Shown piece after piece: positions 26,059-39,781 of a stretch of 64,000 nucleotides of DNA; the stretch's first letter is position 1; every line of letters begins with the position of its first letter. A model generated the notes under the pieces. That model was given only the letters and a program-made list of their open reading frames with translations, ran no database searches and was not told where the DNA came from. The stretch is from Motacilla alba alba. Its lineage: Eukaryota; Chordata; Aves; Passeriformes; Motacillidae. The translations under genes and the position numbers were made by a program. The stretch covers positions 10,306,790 through 10,370,789 of the forward strand of contig NC_052017.1 of NCBI RefSeq assembly GCF_015832195.1, read 5' to 3'.

Positions 26059-29000
26059 ATGCACAGATGTGGTGACACATCTTCTCCTGTATTTTTCTCA
26101 GTTTAGCGAACGGGTTAGGGATGAAACCAAAATGTATAAAAGGAAAAAGGTTTTAAATAATTTGGATATATCTTTTAATGGGGTAAATGTAATTTAAACA
26201 TGTAAATATGAACAGCCAGTGGGTGGCCCTCAGGAGCTGGGTGCATATGTAAAGCACAGCACCCCATGCATGGTACAGCAGGGAACACCCCCAGGTGCAG
26301 TTTCTCTGTGAGGAACTTGAGTGTGGGCAGCCTGGGGCAGACTAAAGCTCTGTCCAGCCTTGCACATTGCCTCTTTTACTGTTTCAAAGCAGATTTCCAG
26401 AACAGCTTGTGAGAACAAGATAATGTCCAGCTTTGCCTTCCTGAATTGAATACACTGTGGCCCAGCCTCCAGCAATGTGCAGCTCAGGGACTTCCTGAGC
26501 CAGAGGCAGTGTCTTTATGTTCACCAGTTGCTCATGGACGCTTGGCTGAGTCTGTTCTCCCAGAACATGAATCCACACTGTTCATAGGTGTGCAGCTGGG
26601 CCAGCTCACTAAGCAGTGCCCCACTGGTGATGCTGTCCTAGATAAGTGGCATGTGCTATATTTTCCCTTTATCTAGGCCATAAAGTCAGTGTGAAATTTG
26701 TATAAAATGCAGCACTGATAAAAAAGAGAAGATTATTTCTAGAGGTGGAAAGACTTTGAAGGTGACAGTACTATATTTCTTTAAGACTGACTTTGTGTTT
26801 TTTCCTGCAGTGCCCATTATGAGGAGATCATATAGTATGTTAGGAATAGCTCTGAGCTGTAAAAGATCTCTTTTCTCCAAAACGTATCTGTGTGTAGTGT
26901 CCTTCTTCTTCATATTTAAAGCAAATGGTCCTTTTTCATATAACTGTTGTGTGGACTCAGAGGCAAATATTGATAGATAGTGACAGAGTTTAATTTATTT
27001 CTTTGCTGAAGATTGATTTTTCTTGGGTTTCGACAGCACTGGCTGCCTTCCCAGAAGCGTTTCTGAATTTATCACTGCTGGGTGCCAAACTGAGATGGAA
27101 AAAACAGCTTTTAAATACAAAACCCCTCAAACTAGGGGGGCATTTCAGCTTGGTGAAGTTCTGGCCATAACCCCGAGTGCCACAGGGTAAGGACAGCTGA
27201 GAGGAATTGAAGCAGTGATTTATTTAACAGTGTCAATGGAGGGAGATCAGCCTTAGAGAGGGATGCTCCTGTCTGCCACGGGTTAATTACTTCTCACTCC
27301 TAACTTTTGGTTCATGCTGAAGATCATTTCATTTGTGTCACAGTTGTGTCTAGGCACTGAGTGAAAGAAAGGAGAGTGTAAACTGAGACAGACTTGCCCA
27401 TCTGCAGTGCTTTGCAGTATTCCAACACTCAGAGCCACTGGGGGAATCCAGCTGCCCAAATTGTTGATGGGCGGAAGTTTCACTTCACATTGCCTGGCAG
27501 AGGAAAGCTCCTGGCCTGGCTTTTTGAGTCTTCCTGCTGACCAACCTCGTGAATTTTAGCAGCTCCCTTCTGATGGCAGTGTCTGCAGAGGGCAGGGTGA
27601 AGCCCACTGCTGAGGCATGAGGGAGGTGACATTCCTTGGAGGCACACAGGGATGCATCTCCTGATGTGACTTGTGTAACATCACATCACTGGAGCTGTAC
27701 ACACTTGTTCACAGCTGAGCTCAGCCATGGTGCTCCTCTGGTGAAGTACAGCTGCTCTGTCTGCTCTCAGTATCATCCTACAAGACAAATCAGGAGCCAA
27801 GGCAAAGTAAGAAAGTAAGTTGAATTTTGTACTAAACTGGAAAGATTAAATACTTTAATCGACTTCATCAGACTGGGCTCAGAGTGAAGGTATTCAGGTT
27901 TTGTACCAGGGTCTGTAGTGTATGGCTCAGGCTGCCAACAGCAGTCCGTGTAAGCACTATTGCATCATTCAGCCGGTGAAGTTACCGAGGCTTCTCTCTG
28001 TGTAAACCCCTTGTAGCAGCTACTCCTTGTTGCACTCATCTGTCTGGGCAAGATCTCAGCACATCCTTCCTGAAGGGGTTACAGCGGGGGGGATGTGGAA
28101 CAAACAGAAGGAGAGACCAGAGGTTGTAAAGCAGTGTCAGGAGAAACACCCTCTTCCGTCACAGGAAGATCAAGGCAGTTAACAAAAAGTCCGGGCACCC
28201 GGCAAGATCGAACCAAGCTGCACTGCTCGGCGTGCTCAGAGATCCTCCCCTCCCTGCAGCAATGCGGCAGAGCCTCACACTCCCTCTAACGTTAAAACAA
28301 TGCTTCATTTAAAAGAAAAGGAACTCCGATTGTTCTGATCTCTGGTTTTCACCACCTCAGGGAAAACGGAATGCCCTCTCACTTCCCAGGTGGGAAAGCG
28401 AAAGCCCACAAACGAAGTACTTTCCCAGCCCTTTCCCTTTGCAGTGAGCTCTCTCTCGTCCTGGTGAACCCAGCTGCCCCCGAGCCAGGAGAGGTCTCAG
28501 TGCCGGCAGGGAAACCTGGTGTCTCCTCCCAGTGAGAAGCACCTCCCAGCTGATTCATTCGGGTTGAAGAGGAGAACCTCTCTTATTACCAAGGATCTCA
28601 CCTCTCTGAAGACTTTATAATTAATTCTGCTCCTCTCTGAGCTTGGGCAGCAGTGGCTGGTGCTGTGAAGCACAGCAGCCTTTGCTGATAAGCCCTGCAC
28701 TGTGCGTATCTTCCTTTCTTTGAATGTTTTCTATCAGGAAAGCACCAATTTGTATTTCCTACAGAAATTGCTCCCAGCTGCCAGGTTGGATGGGCTTTTC
28801 TCTGACAGAAGTGGAGGTGTACTGAAATGTTTCTGCCCTTCTTCTGTGGCATCAAAGGAAGCAGCAGGTGACACAGAAAAAGGACAAAGAGGGACACAGC
28901 CACTGGTTCCTGCTTTCCTGCCAAGCAAAGGTGCCATGAAGAGCCTCCATTTCCCTTTGCCCTTCCCAGCAGATGGTTCTTTGAGTGAGCACAGGAGTGC

Positions 29001-30826
29001 CACAATGCCACTTTTTCTCTTGTCCCAGTGTTAGCTTCTGCCATTCAGTTTTGAGTTTTGACAGCCCTGTATTTTAAAGGAAGCACATTCCTCCTTTAAT
29101 CTCTGCCCCGATGATGGGATCTGCAGACTCTCCTGGTCCCTTTGAGGGGAACACAAGACATTCCTCATACTGAAAGGACTGGGATGTGTTTCTGGTTTGA
29201 ACCAACAGCGTGCTGGGTGGATTTCATCACACATGGAGGGGAAAGAAGACTGTAATCCCACATATTCCATTGTACACAGGCTTAGGTCCTACTGTGGTGC
29301 TCATTGCAGCATGATAATACTATATTATTGATATTATCATGGTATTGGAAGATCTGAGGAGCTCAGGTTGAGTATGGAGAGATTTCCCATCTAGCTAAAT
29401 TCTAAAGCACGGGGTAAGATTTCAGCCATTTAGGTAACAAATACATTTTCTGTCTAAAAAGCCCCAATGGCTTGCCTATGCACTAGACACCACCTTTTGG
29501 CAGATTTAAAACTGTATCTTGTCTTAATGCTTCAGAAATCATCCAAAACATAGTAGATACAAGAAAATGTACACTGTAATACCAAAGCACCTTTCAAAAA
29601 ATTGATCCTGGGCATAATCTCTAATTACTTATAACTTGACTTCAGGAATTAGCATTAAGAGGGATAATAATTGCCTAACTATATCAGAGCAAAACAAATT
29701 CACAAGCAAAAATTCATTAAGGAAAACTGTTTCTTGGTAAACTTCAGTGAAAATGACTGGAGGGATTCACACCTGTGCCCTTGAGAGATGTCAGTTCTCT
29801 GAAAACCTAATACAGAGTTTAGTGTATGCAGACACCTTCCTCAGAAATAGCAAAGAGAAATCACACTAAAACCATTTTCTCTTTAACTTGTACTGCTTTC
29901 TGAGTTCCTCTTGATATATGTTTTACCTAAATCTTAAGAATTTAGCACCTAACAATGCTGGTTTTGTCAGGGCCATGGAGTAGAGAAGCTCTAGGCAATG
30001 TCCTACTAAAACCTATTTCTAGTGGGCAAAAACAAAGCAAATGGTGCTAATTAACCTCTAGGGTCTGTCAGGCTGCTGTGGGAGCACTGATATGATATTT
30101 CTGAAGATTCATCTAGTTATCAGCATAGGTTGTTTTGTCACTGTTTCATTTCTGTTGAAGACAATCTTCTGGAACAGGCTGTATGTGTTCAGAGAATTCC
30201 ACTCAGGATGACATGGTCCATACAGCTGATCTCATCCTATCTGCACACACCTATAGCCCAGGAACTTCTCCTTGGAGCAGAGCATTTCCATTCACTTCCA
30301 GATTCCTTCAGAAAAATCAAGTCATAAAAAGCACTTTAGCTTAATTGATATTCACACTCATCCAACATCCATTTCACTTAGAGGTAATTGAGCAGGGGAT
30401 GTATTCAACACATACAGAATTTAAAGTAAAAAGTAACTAGAATCCAGTGTTTTTTGGAAAATATTGTACTCATCCTCCAGTTGTTTCTAATTACAAATAG
30501 ATATTATGAAATATCAATTTATGTAGGCATTGCAGGTCACTTGACAGGGAAGATGAATGATGTCATCAGAATTCCTTTTCCTTTTTTCTGGATGAGGGAT
30601 GTGGTATTCCTGACATTAATATGCACCCATTGTGCAAGATCCCTTCATAGGGATATGTTGATCTGCATTTGAAAATGGATAAAATCACCACTGTCATGAC
30701 TGTTCCTGGAAGAACTCATTTTAATTGGGCTTTCGTTGTGAGAATAGCGAAAAGTGACACTGAAATTTGAGAATTTGCTTTAACTTGTAGCCACATCCAG
30801 AATTTAAATTGAGATCTCCCATATGG

Positions 30827-30849
30827 AAAAAAAAAAAAAAAAAAAAAAA
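30827..30849. repeat. Poly-A run
   Basis: About 23 consecutive A. No retroposed body is recognisable next to it, so I do not call it the tail of a processed copy. Confidence 0.9.
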
Positions 30850-33800
30850 GAAACTCTCTAGGATATTGTATTGCCCACTCCATTATGTGGTAGTTAATAA
30901 TTAAAAACATGCTGCAGTTCCTTTTATGAATTCATAATGTGGAGATGAAGGATTACTGCAAGTCATAATTTGACGTACAATAATCTCGACTGTATTTCAG
31001 TTATTTGCAAGCAAAGCTTAATTTCCTTTCTCAATTTTGATGATACAAAGAAAGAATTAACATCAGATGTTTCCTCTGCACTTCCGCAATTCTGAAGGGC
31101 CGTCATTTAGCAGAAAATAAAATTGCACCCAGTTTGCTAGAGCACTTCTCCAAAACCCATCTTACATGTCACACAACAGACCCGTCATCCCTGGGGGACA
31201 GGTCCGTGACTGGCTGCCCTGGGGGCTGCTGCTGCTGCTGTGATGGATGGCATCCCTGCAGGCCTTGGGAACGCACTCTGATCCATCACGAACTCGAGGG
31301 GGGTGGATGGCCTGTAATTTCCTAAGGTAGAGTTATTATATTTATGTCCCCAGACACTGCAGCTGGTACCTAACCCCGGGTACAGCCAGGAGCTCTTCTC
31401 CCAGCTGTGTTTACCTCTCCTGCAGCAGCTCAAGGCCTGGCCAAGCTGAGCTTGGGAGCAGCTGGCACAGGAACACCTCCTGCCCAGCAGCTTCCCGGGC
31501 GGGGAGGAAAGAGTGCAGACAAATAAATGGACTCTGGGGTTAGCGAGACAGCAGGGTTTTCTCAAGTGCATTTTCTGTGCTGGCTGTCACAAAGAAGCCA
31601 CTCCCTAGCTTGAAGGGGTAAAGGAAGAAACACTGAAGCATCTGGAATGGCACAGATGGACTCTGGTAACTCCAAGGGGATGGGTACAGTGCACCATTGT
31701 GTCCCAGCCCCTAGGACAGCACAGCCCACCAGCAGTGCCTTCCTTGCACAGTAGTTCCACTTACACAGAGGAGGGCGTGTCACAGGTAACCACATCCAAA
31801 GCCACTAGGGTTTTGTGGGTTCAAATCAGTGTCCTGGTTTCCACCTGTGCACTTACAGCAGGCCTGGGCCATCAGGAGGAATCCCATAGCTGTGCCCATC
31901 TTGACAGGCACCCTGCGGTGCCTGGACCACGTGCTGGACCAGGTGTGGACCTGGCTGTGACACTCAGCTCCCAAGGCCTGTGAGTGACACATGTTGGGCA
32001 CATCTGTGATGGCACACTGAACAGTGCCAGGGAATGTACCCAGGGACTGCACCTACATCATTTCTGATGGATGGCCCAAAGCAGAGCTTCAGACTGCAAG
32101 ACAGTCCTCTCCCAACCCCAGTGCTTCTGCCCCATGAGCTGGACGTGTGCTCTTAGCCAATATTTCCAAGTCTGCTTCCAAGGATGTGGGGAGGAGGAGG
32201 ATAGGACCTGCCTGGTCCTCTCTCTTTCCTCCCTCTCTCTCTCTCTCCAGCTGCCATAGAGAGTGAAGAGTCTGAAAGGGCAGATGTCTGTCATTAGTAA
32301 AGGGCTGGCACGCAGCCCTAACTGCAAAAGGTTGCAGACTGTGTCTGGCACCAACAAGGTCTCCCAAGTGCTATGTGCAGTTTGTCACAAAAGCTGGCAT
32401 TTCTGGCTGCAGCCAAGGACTGGTGTCTGAATTTCCATGTCTGCATATAGCTTCCAACACCTTTAATGCAAAACAGCACTGCTCAGTTGCAAAAAGCTCT
32501 CTGTACTTTATGTGTCTGGTATTTCTTCATATTGCTGCTGGCAAATCTTCTTGCCAAAGAAACTGTGGGTACAAACATGGTCCTTGCAGATGTGGACCAC
32601 AGGCACAGCTGCTTCCTAGCCAGCCAGATGTGGCTTTTTGCAGCGTAGCTCTGAATCTGAAGATGAAGCATGAAGCATGAAGATAATGGCAAGATAAGTG
32701 GGACTCACCTCCAGACTAGATGGAGGAGCTCCTCTCTATCAGTAACTTGCACACCAGTTGTCTCACTTCCAACAAAATGACAGTGACTGGATGTCTCAGG
32801 ATCAGCTCTCTGCATCACATGCACAGGATCCTTCGTGATTCTTGGTGTTAATACAGTGAAAAAAATGACTGAACACCAGCTACTGTTCTATCTGCACACT
32901 TGTCTGTGGGAGCTCATGCTCTGGGTCAGACCACAGGCGAACAGGAGCACTGCATCCCCTGCAGCTCCATCCACAATCCCCTTGTCTCTGGAGCCCTCTG
33001 TTGTATCTCCTGTTGGGCTGCCTAGATATGTGCTATTATTAGAGAATTATTTGAGCTTTTACTATGTTGCAAAGGTTAATTAATTAGGTTTTTTTAACGT
33101 TGGGAAAATGAAAAGGACTGTGTAAGTGTTCCTAAGTATTACAGAACAATGGTTCACAGCATCAGGTTTTTTGCAGGTATTTCTTTGCAGCTTTAACTTC
33201 CTATCTGGGTACCACACAAGTGTCAATTACCAGTACCAGTTCAGTAGAGCATGTATCAAATGATAATTCTCAAAACATGTGAGAAATAAATTCTAAAGGC
33301 TAGGAATGTTTGTCATTATAAAACTATGTATATTTTAATATGGCGTTTGTTATTTAACATATAAGACATATACATTATCCCACATGTATATATCACAAAC
33401 AAGTATACATCTGTGCATGTACATATGTATGCATGCATAGGGACAATGTGATAAATTATTATATGATAAATAGTAATGATTCACAGATGATCCTGTGATA
33501 TTATATCCCTGAGAAATAACATGCAGGTCCTTTTAAGTTCACAATGTCTGTGTTTCTGACACTGCCCTAGTATCAATGATTCATAGCAATTACAGGATTA
33601 TATAGTAAATTACGCACATTAAATCAGTTACCTTCATAGTTTGCTATCAAAGGCTCTCCTGGATTTAACTCACTATTATTTCAAGAACTGTGAAGACATA
33701 CAGGTGTTGCTGAAAGGTTCTCTATCAGCACAGTGACAAGGTGACCTTATAAAGATCCAGTCAGAAACTGGTAAGGAAAGGGTTTTAATTTCCCCTGTCA

Positions 33801-33880
33801 CACTGTGATACAAATGGCATCTTTTCACAGCGCAGTGTGGTTGTGTGCCATATGCAAGTACAGGAGAAGTGACAGCAAAG

Positions 33881-33918
33881 GAAAGCCCAAAATGCTCAGG
33901 AAAGCCCAAAATGCTCAG
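33881..33918. repeat. 19-bp perfect tandem duplication
   Basis: The unit gaaagcccaaaatgctcag occurs twice head to tail at 33881-33899 and 33900-33918 with no mismatch, suggesting a recent slippage or repair event (or an assembly artefact). Confidence 0.95.
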
Positions 33919-34414
33919 TACCAAGTCACATTTATGTCTCAGGGAGTTTTGCTGATTTAATGGCTAAGAAAAAATACTGCAAGGACATTCTTATTGAGCA
34001 AGAATCAATGAAAGGTTTAAAAAAAAAAATCATTCTGAAAATAATGAGCAGTTCCATAGCCATGTAATTAGCAGGTATTTTTAGTTTTTCTTCAGAAAGA
34101 ATGCCAGGCAGCATTCATGTGATTGACAAGGACAGTGCTGGCGTGAATGACGTATGGATCTGTATAGGCAGGACTGAAAGATGTGGAAAGAAAAGGGTTT
34201 GTGATGGGTGGGGAGACTGGCAGCTGAAGGGCTGTGGGAGAGGGAGGTCAGTGACTAGAAGGTAATGAAAATACAAATTTAAACTAGTGGAATGTAGACT
34301 TGTTTGGGGGCCCTGTGCTCAGAGGAGGGAGGCTCCCACCATCCAAGGGAGTCTGTTTTGAATCAAGAGAAATGTTCTTTTCTCTCACCTCTGTGGCTGC
34401 AAGAATAGGGGACT

Positions 34415-34468
34415 GAGCTATTGTTGGCTGGCTGAGCTAATAGACAATAGAGCTATTGTTGGCTGGCT
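34415..34468. repeat. Direct repeat, 35-bp period
   Basis: The 19-bp core gagctattgttggctggct occurs at 34415-34433 and again at 34450-34468, making about one and a half copies of a 35-bp unit. Confidence 0.9.
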
Positions 34469-37400
34469 AAAAACCAGCCTGCAACCAGCCTTACATGCTC
34501 TAGCTTAGGGCAGCTGAGTCTTCAGACCACTGCTGGCCTGACATGGTAGAGTGACTTGCAGAGCCAAAACCCAGTGATGCTGGGAGACTGCTGATCCTTT
34601 GGTGGGATCTGCACCAGGGAACACAACTGACTTGTGTTCCAGAACTTGGATAACCAGCAATTGCGACCCAGAAACATGAGGCGACAGGCACATGAGATCT
34701 TGGACCACCCACTGAAGTTAGGTCCATGAAGAATGAGTCGTTAGGGCAAATTGTAACAATATCAGTAGCTCTTGGCAAAATACAGTACTTGGCAAAAATA
34801 TTGTTACTGTGCCTTACACTGAAACAATAGATCCAGCAGAATGCCATAAATCTTCTCTGAAACTACCCAGAGGACTGCAGTGTTGCTTTTGGCAGTGTGA
34901 CCATGCTGTGACTCCAAAGCCCCACCTGCTGAGCCCACACTGGACAGAGTTTTCCCAGCTGCCACCTTCATCATATATTGTTTAATCTACTTGCAGCTCC
35001 TTGGCTTTTTCAATGGCTTTAGCAATATCAGGGTGATATTTTTAAAATGTCATTGCTAATACATTTTAACTACAGACTGACAAAGATTTAGTATTATTAG
35101 AAAACCTGAAACCTGCTATCTTCAGTGTAGCAAAGTGAGGATGAAGGCATTACTTTTGGAAGGGACATCAGCCTCATTTCCAATTTTGTGTCAAAAATAC
35201 ATCTGTAGATAGAGCTTATGTCATGGCTGATTGCAGGCACATTTAGATGTCAAACTGCTCATTTGCCAGACAAAACAAAATAGGCAACTAAGTACAATAA
35301 AATGTGCCTGCAATTATATGTGCCAGCAAAAATGACACCTGCAAATGTTGTCAAGATGTCGTAGATGCAAACATCTAAGAACACTTGAAATAATTTCAGA
35401 GCATGTGAAGTTTGAAAAATGTAGGACATGAATATCTATTGCGAGTACAAAGCACATCCTGCTTCTGCCCTTGGAGAAATATCCACTCAGTAAGCTTGAC
35501 TCCTTCTGATTTTTACATTTCTGGATCTTAAAGTATTTTAAGCCTTAAACAAGATAAATAAAATAATAATTAAATAAAATCTTAATATGGTCCTGCTTTG
35601 TGTTACTTTCCAACACTGCTATTGTTTGCTCTTTTTTCTTCTTTTTTTCTTCCTTTCCTCTCTCTGTCATGGTAAACACTGCCTGGCTGATTCCTGCTGT
35701 CACTATTCAGGGAAGGTTCACAGAAGTGGTTAGCCTTTTGTGAGTGCAGTTTAACCCTTAGTGCCAATGAATCCCACACCTTGGGCCTCTATGGCAAGAG
35801 CCTCTGATCACAAGGAGTCTCAGTGAGATCTCTGCCAACACTCCTTTTTCCATGGAGCTACCATGAATCATGACTGGGTCAGCAGCCTAGGATGTAAAGA
35901 AATTTAAAATGAGGGTGGCAATAAAAAATTAGAAAGTGAGCTAGTGGAACACAAAAATAACTCTCTTGCACCTGAGAGCTAGGCAATAGCCCACCATTCC
36001 CCTCAGGTGTCTTGGGGAGCTGCCCAGGGCACACTGTTGCACTTCACACTGTGAGCACTTTCTTCCAGTAAAGGAAGCCTGGACCTGGCTGGTTTTGAAA
36101 ATATAACCCACTGGTGCCACTGTGTCGGGGCCAGAGCATTGACAAGGCTGACATGAGGCACTATTTTTGCAGAAGAATTACCTATTCCTTAAAGCATGAC
36201 AAAACCCCGCCAGCTCAAAGACTGTGTCCATATTCAGAAAGCAACTCTTTCCTGACCATAAGAATCACCAGACTTCAGATTAGTCCAGGGGATTTTTTAT
36301 TTTTTTTTTAGCATTAGGAATGTATAGTGTAGCAAGTTTCAGTATGATCTGCTGAGGGTCTCCACTCTTTCAGTTTGGCTAACGACTCCTCGGGGAAGGG
36401 AGGGTGAGACAACATGCTTCAGAAGCTCCACCTGGGGCTCTTTAAGGCTTTTAGAGGACTCTTCCAGCCTGTGTTCTTGGCCGAATGCCTGCAGAGGACA
36501 CAGGAGAAGGCAGCTCTCCCTGAGCCCTTCCCTGCCCATGACTCTGTCCCTACCCCAGCAGCACCATGCACCCCTGATTATCCTGACACTGGGGATGAGG
36601 GGCTCCCTCCACAAGACCACCCCCGGCAGACTCCAACAGCAGCTGCCAGACACAGAGCAAATTCTCCACTCACCATTGCTATTCTCTGTACTGCTGCCAT
36701 GGCAGATCATGGAACAAAGGACATACTACCCCATCTCCATTTTGGTAAAGCTGTCTCCTCCCCAACAACCATCAAGAGGAGCAGCTGGGAAAGACAAAAC
36801 ATGGTGTGTCTTTATTGTAGACTTCCTTAAACAACTTCAAAGTTTTCCCAGGATTACACAGGGACTACAGCTACTAATACTGTATTCCTGAGTGTATTCC
36901 TGAGTGTGCCTCAGCCATGTTCCTGAGATGCAGTAGATGGCATTACTCTTCTGGGGCAGTATTGTCACTCTCCAAAGCTCTTTGATCCATCACCATGCAT
37001 GCCCTTTGTAATGATAATTTAGTAAGACAGTCTGATACTTAATAATTCAATTTTGGAACTTCCCCTTTGTATGTGATGTGCCTTTTGTGTGCTGATATGA
37101 AATGGCACCGTTTCAAAATAAAATCGAGCTCTTGGTATTTCAGACAAGTGTAAGCCCTATTGCTTGTTTATAGCTTTATTTTCTGTATTTAATGTGATAC
37201 TTCTGGGTTGGTAGTTCAGAGATCAATATTTTCTGATGAAGCCTAGAGTAGTTGCTAGAGAAGAAGCAGTAGTTTTTTGTACCTGGCATCTACCAGAGTC
37301 CCTGACCTCTTGCATCCAATTTACAGAGCAAAAGGTCAGGGAAGCTGCCAGGTCTGTTTGGAGCCTTTTCATTGTGAGAACCAGAGTGGGACTGAATATT

Positions 37401-37609
37401 TTTCTTCAACTTGGCTACTGACATGGAAGAGATTTTCAAAACCAAGAAATTAAACTGAAGCAAAATTGCTTCCAGGAATACCATTTTATGACTAGCCTGT
37501 TAGTTGGCTTTTAAGCTGCTGAAATCAAAAGTTGAAGTGGACTGCATATTGCTGTCAGACCAACAGGTTATCAAATAACCCCTCTGAAAAGCTTTCTTCT
37601 GTTATGGAA

Positions 37610-38058
37610 ACAGGAGGAGAGCAAGGAAGCTGGAGAAGGGGCTGCAGCACAAGTCATATGAGGAGCAGCTGAGGGAGCTGGGGGTGTTTAGCCTGAACAA
37701 AAGGAGGCTCAGGGGTGACCTTTTCACTCTCTAGAACTGCCTGAAAGGAGGCTGCAGCCAGGTCAGTCTCTTCTCAGACAACCAGCAACAGGAGGAGACG
37801 GCATGGCCACGAGCCGTGTTGGACATTAGGAGGAATCTCTCCACAGAAAGGGTGATTAGACATTGGAATGGGCTGCCCAGGGAGGTGGTGGAGTCACTGT
37901 CCCTGGTGGAGTCACTGTGCCTGGCGGAGTCACTGTCCCTGGCGGTGTTTAAGGGAAGACTGGACGTGGCACTCAGTGCTGTGGTGTGGTTGACATGGTG
38001 ATGTTGGATTCAGTGGTCTCAGAGGTCTTTTCCAACCTGATTGATTCTGTGATTCTGC
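37610..38058 (+). mobile_element. CR1 LINE fragment with an internal triplication
   Basis: Conserved CR1 3' blocks are readable in order: 'gaggagcagctgagggagct', 'ggggtgtttagcctga', 'aggaggctcaggggtgacc', 'gacattaggaggaat', 'tgggctgcccagggaggt', and the terminal 'gattctgtgattctg'. It shares a diagnostic stretch around 'gaactgcctgaaaggaggct' with the copy 2 kb downstream, so both belong to one subfamily. At 37890-37943 an 18-bp unit (ggagtcactgtccctggy) is present three times in tandem where CR1 normally has one. It is 5'-truncated and has no coding frame. Confidence 0.92.
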
Positions 38059-39781
38059 AATGCCACATGTAGTCATAATGCAAATTCCTGCATGCGTTCT
38101 GCAGAAGCATTTCTTACAGAGGAAAGCTTGGGTGGCTCCCTGGGCCTTGTCCATTCTTGTGCCTCTTTTTGCAAGTTCCTCTTTGGCTGACTGGCACAGC
38201 AAATGGTCTGAGCCTTGCTGGTGCCATTAGTTACCCTTGCACAACGTACAAGAATAATTTCGTGTCATTCAATTTCAAATCTATATGAATTACAGTCTAC
38301 TAGAATGGTGTTTTAAACATGAAATGGAAAATAAGTGTTACATGCCTGAAATTTATCATAAATATGAATGAGAATGTCTGAGTGTAGAAAACCAGCTGGG
38401 ATAAGGAATTTTCTGGTCCAAAAGAAACATAACTTGGCATGGTCTTATTTCTGACTTCTGAAACAAGAGGACACAATACCTAGAACGGTACCCAAATTCT
38501 GTCTTGGAACTCATTCTCTTGAAAACTGTCCAAGAAAGTAGTAATGTACAGGCAGTGTGAGAGCAGGGGTGCCTGCTCCTGGATAATCTGAATGTCAAGG
38601 ATCAGTTTCATATGGGGTGCACAGGGCATGTCTGCATGTGAGTATGGAGCACCTGCAATGGGCACGTGGGCCTCGGGGGCTCGCACCTAAAAGTGCCATG
38701 GACTGGGGAAGGCTGGGTCTGCTGGTCCCAGCTGCTGGGCAGTCTGAGTGTCCCAGGCCACCTCGTGGAAGGATCTTTCCAGAAACTGGGGAAATGTGGG
38801 GATATACTTAGAGAAAAGCTCCTTCTATTCCATAAAACGATGTATTCGCAGACAAAATGCAATAAAGTATGGAGTCAAATCTCACTGCTCAAGAATGCTT
38901 CAAGAAGACAGACTGAAGTGGTCATACCAAAATGTTTATTAGGAAGCAGCATGTCCATTCAGAACAGGGCAGCTGCAGCCCCACTGTGAGACCTGAGACA
39001 GGAACGGCTCTAACAGCATGTTTATCATCCAGTAGTGCTCATGCAGTCATTAATGAAGGCAATTGCTGGAGAGGATTAACTACCATCTGGCTGATAAAAT
39101 GAATTCTTACGTTTCAAATACCTTACAAATTTCCCCCGCACTGGACAGCTGTTTGGAGCATTTCAGTAAAACCAGGAGCACAGTTAAATAAAGGAAATGT
39201 AAAAGGAGTTATGGATTTAAATTTCTAGTACTGTAGAAAAATGTGCAATCACAGATTAATACATAACTAAATTCTCTCAAGTGAAAAATGTCATGTTTTG
39301 TGTGGAGAGAAAAAAACCCAAACCAGTGTGGAAGGCAAGGGAATTACTAATTTTTAATCTAGTTTGCCTCCCAAAGAGTATCAAGTAATTTGCAATTTAT
39401 TTAAAACATGTGCATGCCAGCCTACTATCAAGTGGAAAACAGGGATAGACATGCAAACTGCAGGACGTGCCTACATTCAGGTCTCTTAGATATCTGGATT
39501 TCTTGTTTGCTGAAGATACACAAAAAACCCTAGAGCACAAGGTACAGTCAAGTTCATAAACTGCTCCAGAACTCACTCATGCTTTGTCTTGATCCGAAAG
39601 GATAAAGACACTTGTACTGACCATGGTGTGCTACCAGCCTCTTTTATCCCCTTTTCTCTCATTTCCCCACACTTTTCCCTCCCTTATCCACCTTAATCCC
39701 TTGGTCTTCACAGCTTTCGTTCTTCCTCTAAACATCCCATATGTCTTTCAAGACATTGTCCAAGACATGACATTCTTCAAT
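38059..39781. other. Non-coding stretch between two CR1 copies
   Basis: No gene seen. The short open frames around 38.6-38.9 kb overlap on both strands and have no family features. Confidence 0.55.

Larger units (their letters stand above)
24931..37609. other. Non-coding stretch, no gene recognised
   Basis: No recognisable gene. A 160-codon plus-strand frame at 25043-25525 and a 148-codon minus-strand frame at 28598-29044 show no domain or motif, and lengths like these are expected by chance. Simple repeats are present (AT run at 26011, poly-A at 30827, CT run near 32219). Small direct duplications lie at 33881-33918 (19 bp, twice) and 34415-34468 (19-bp core, 35-bp period). A possible minus-strand exon at 32709-32840 is given as a finding. 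Confidence 0.55.

Noticed and set aside
31800..31840. tRNA-like B-box (gggttcaaatc)
   Set aside because: No matching A-box, acceptor stem or cloverleaf could be formed around it.
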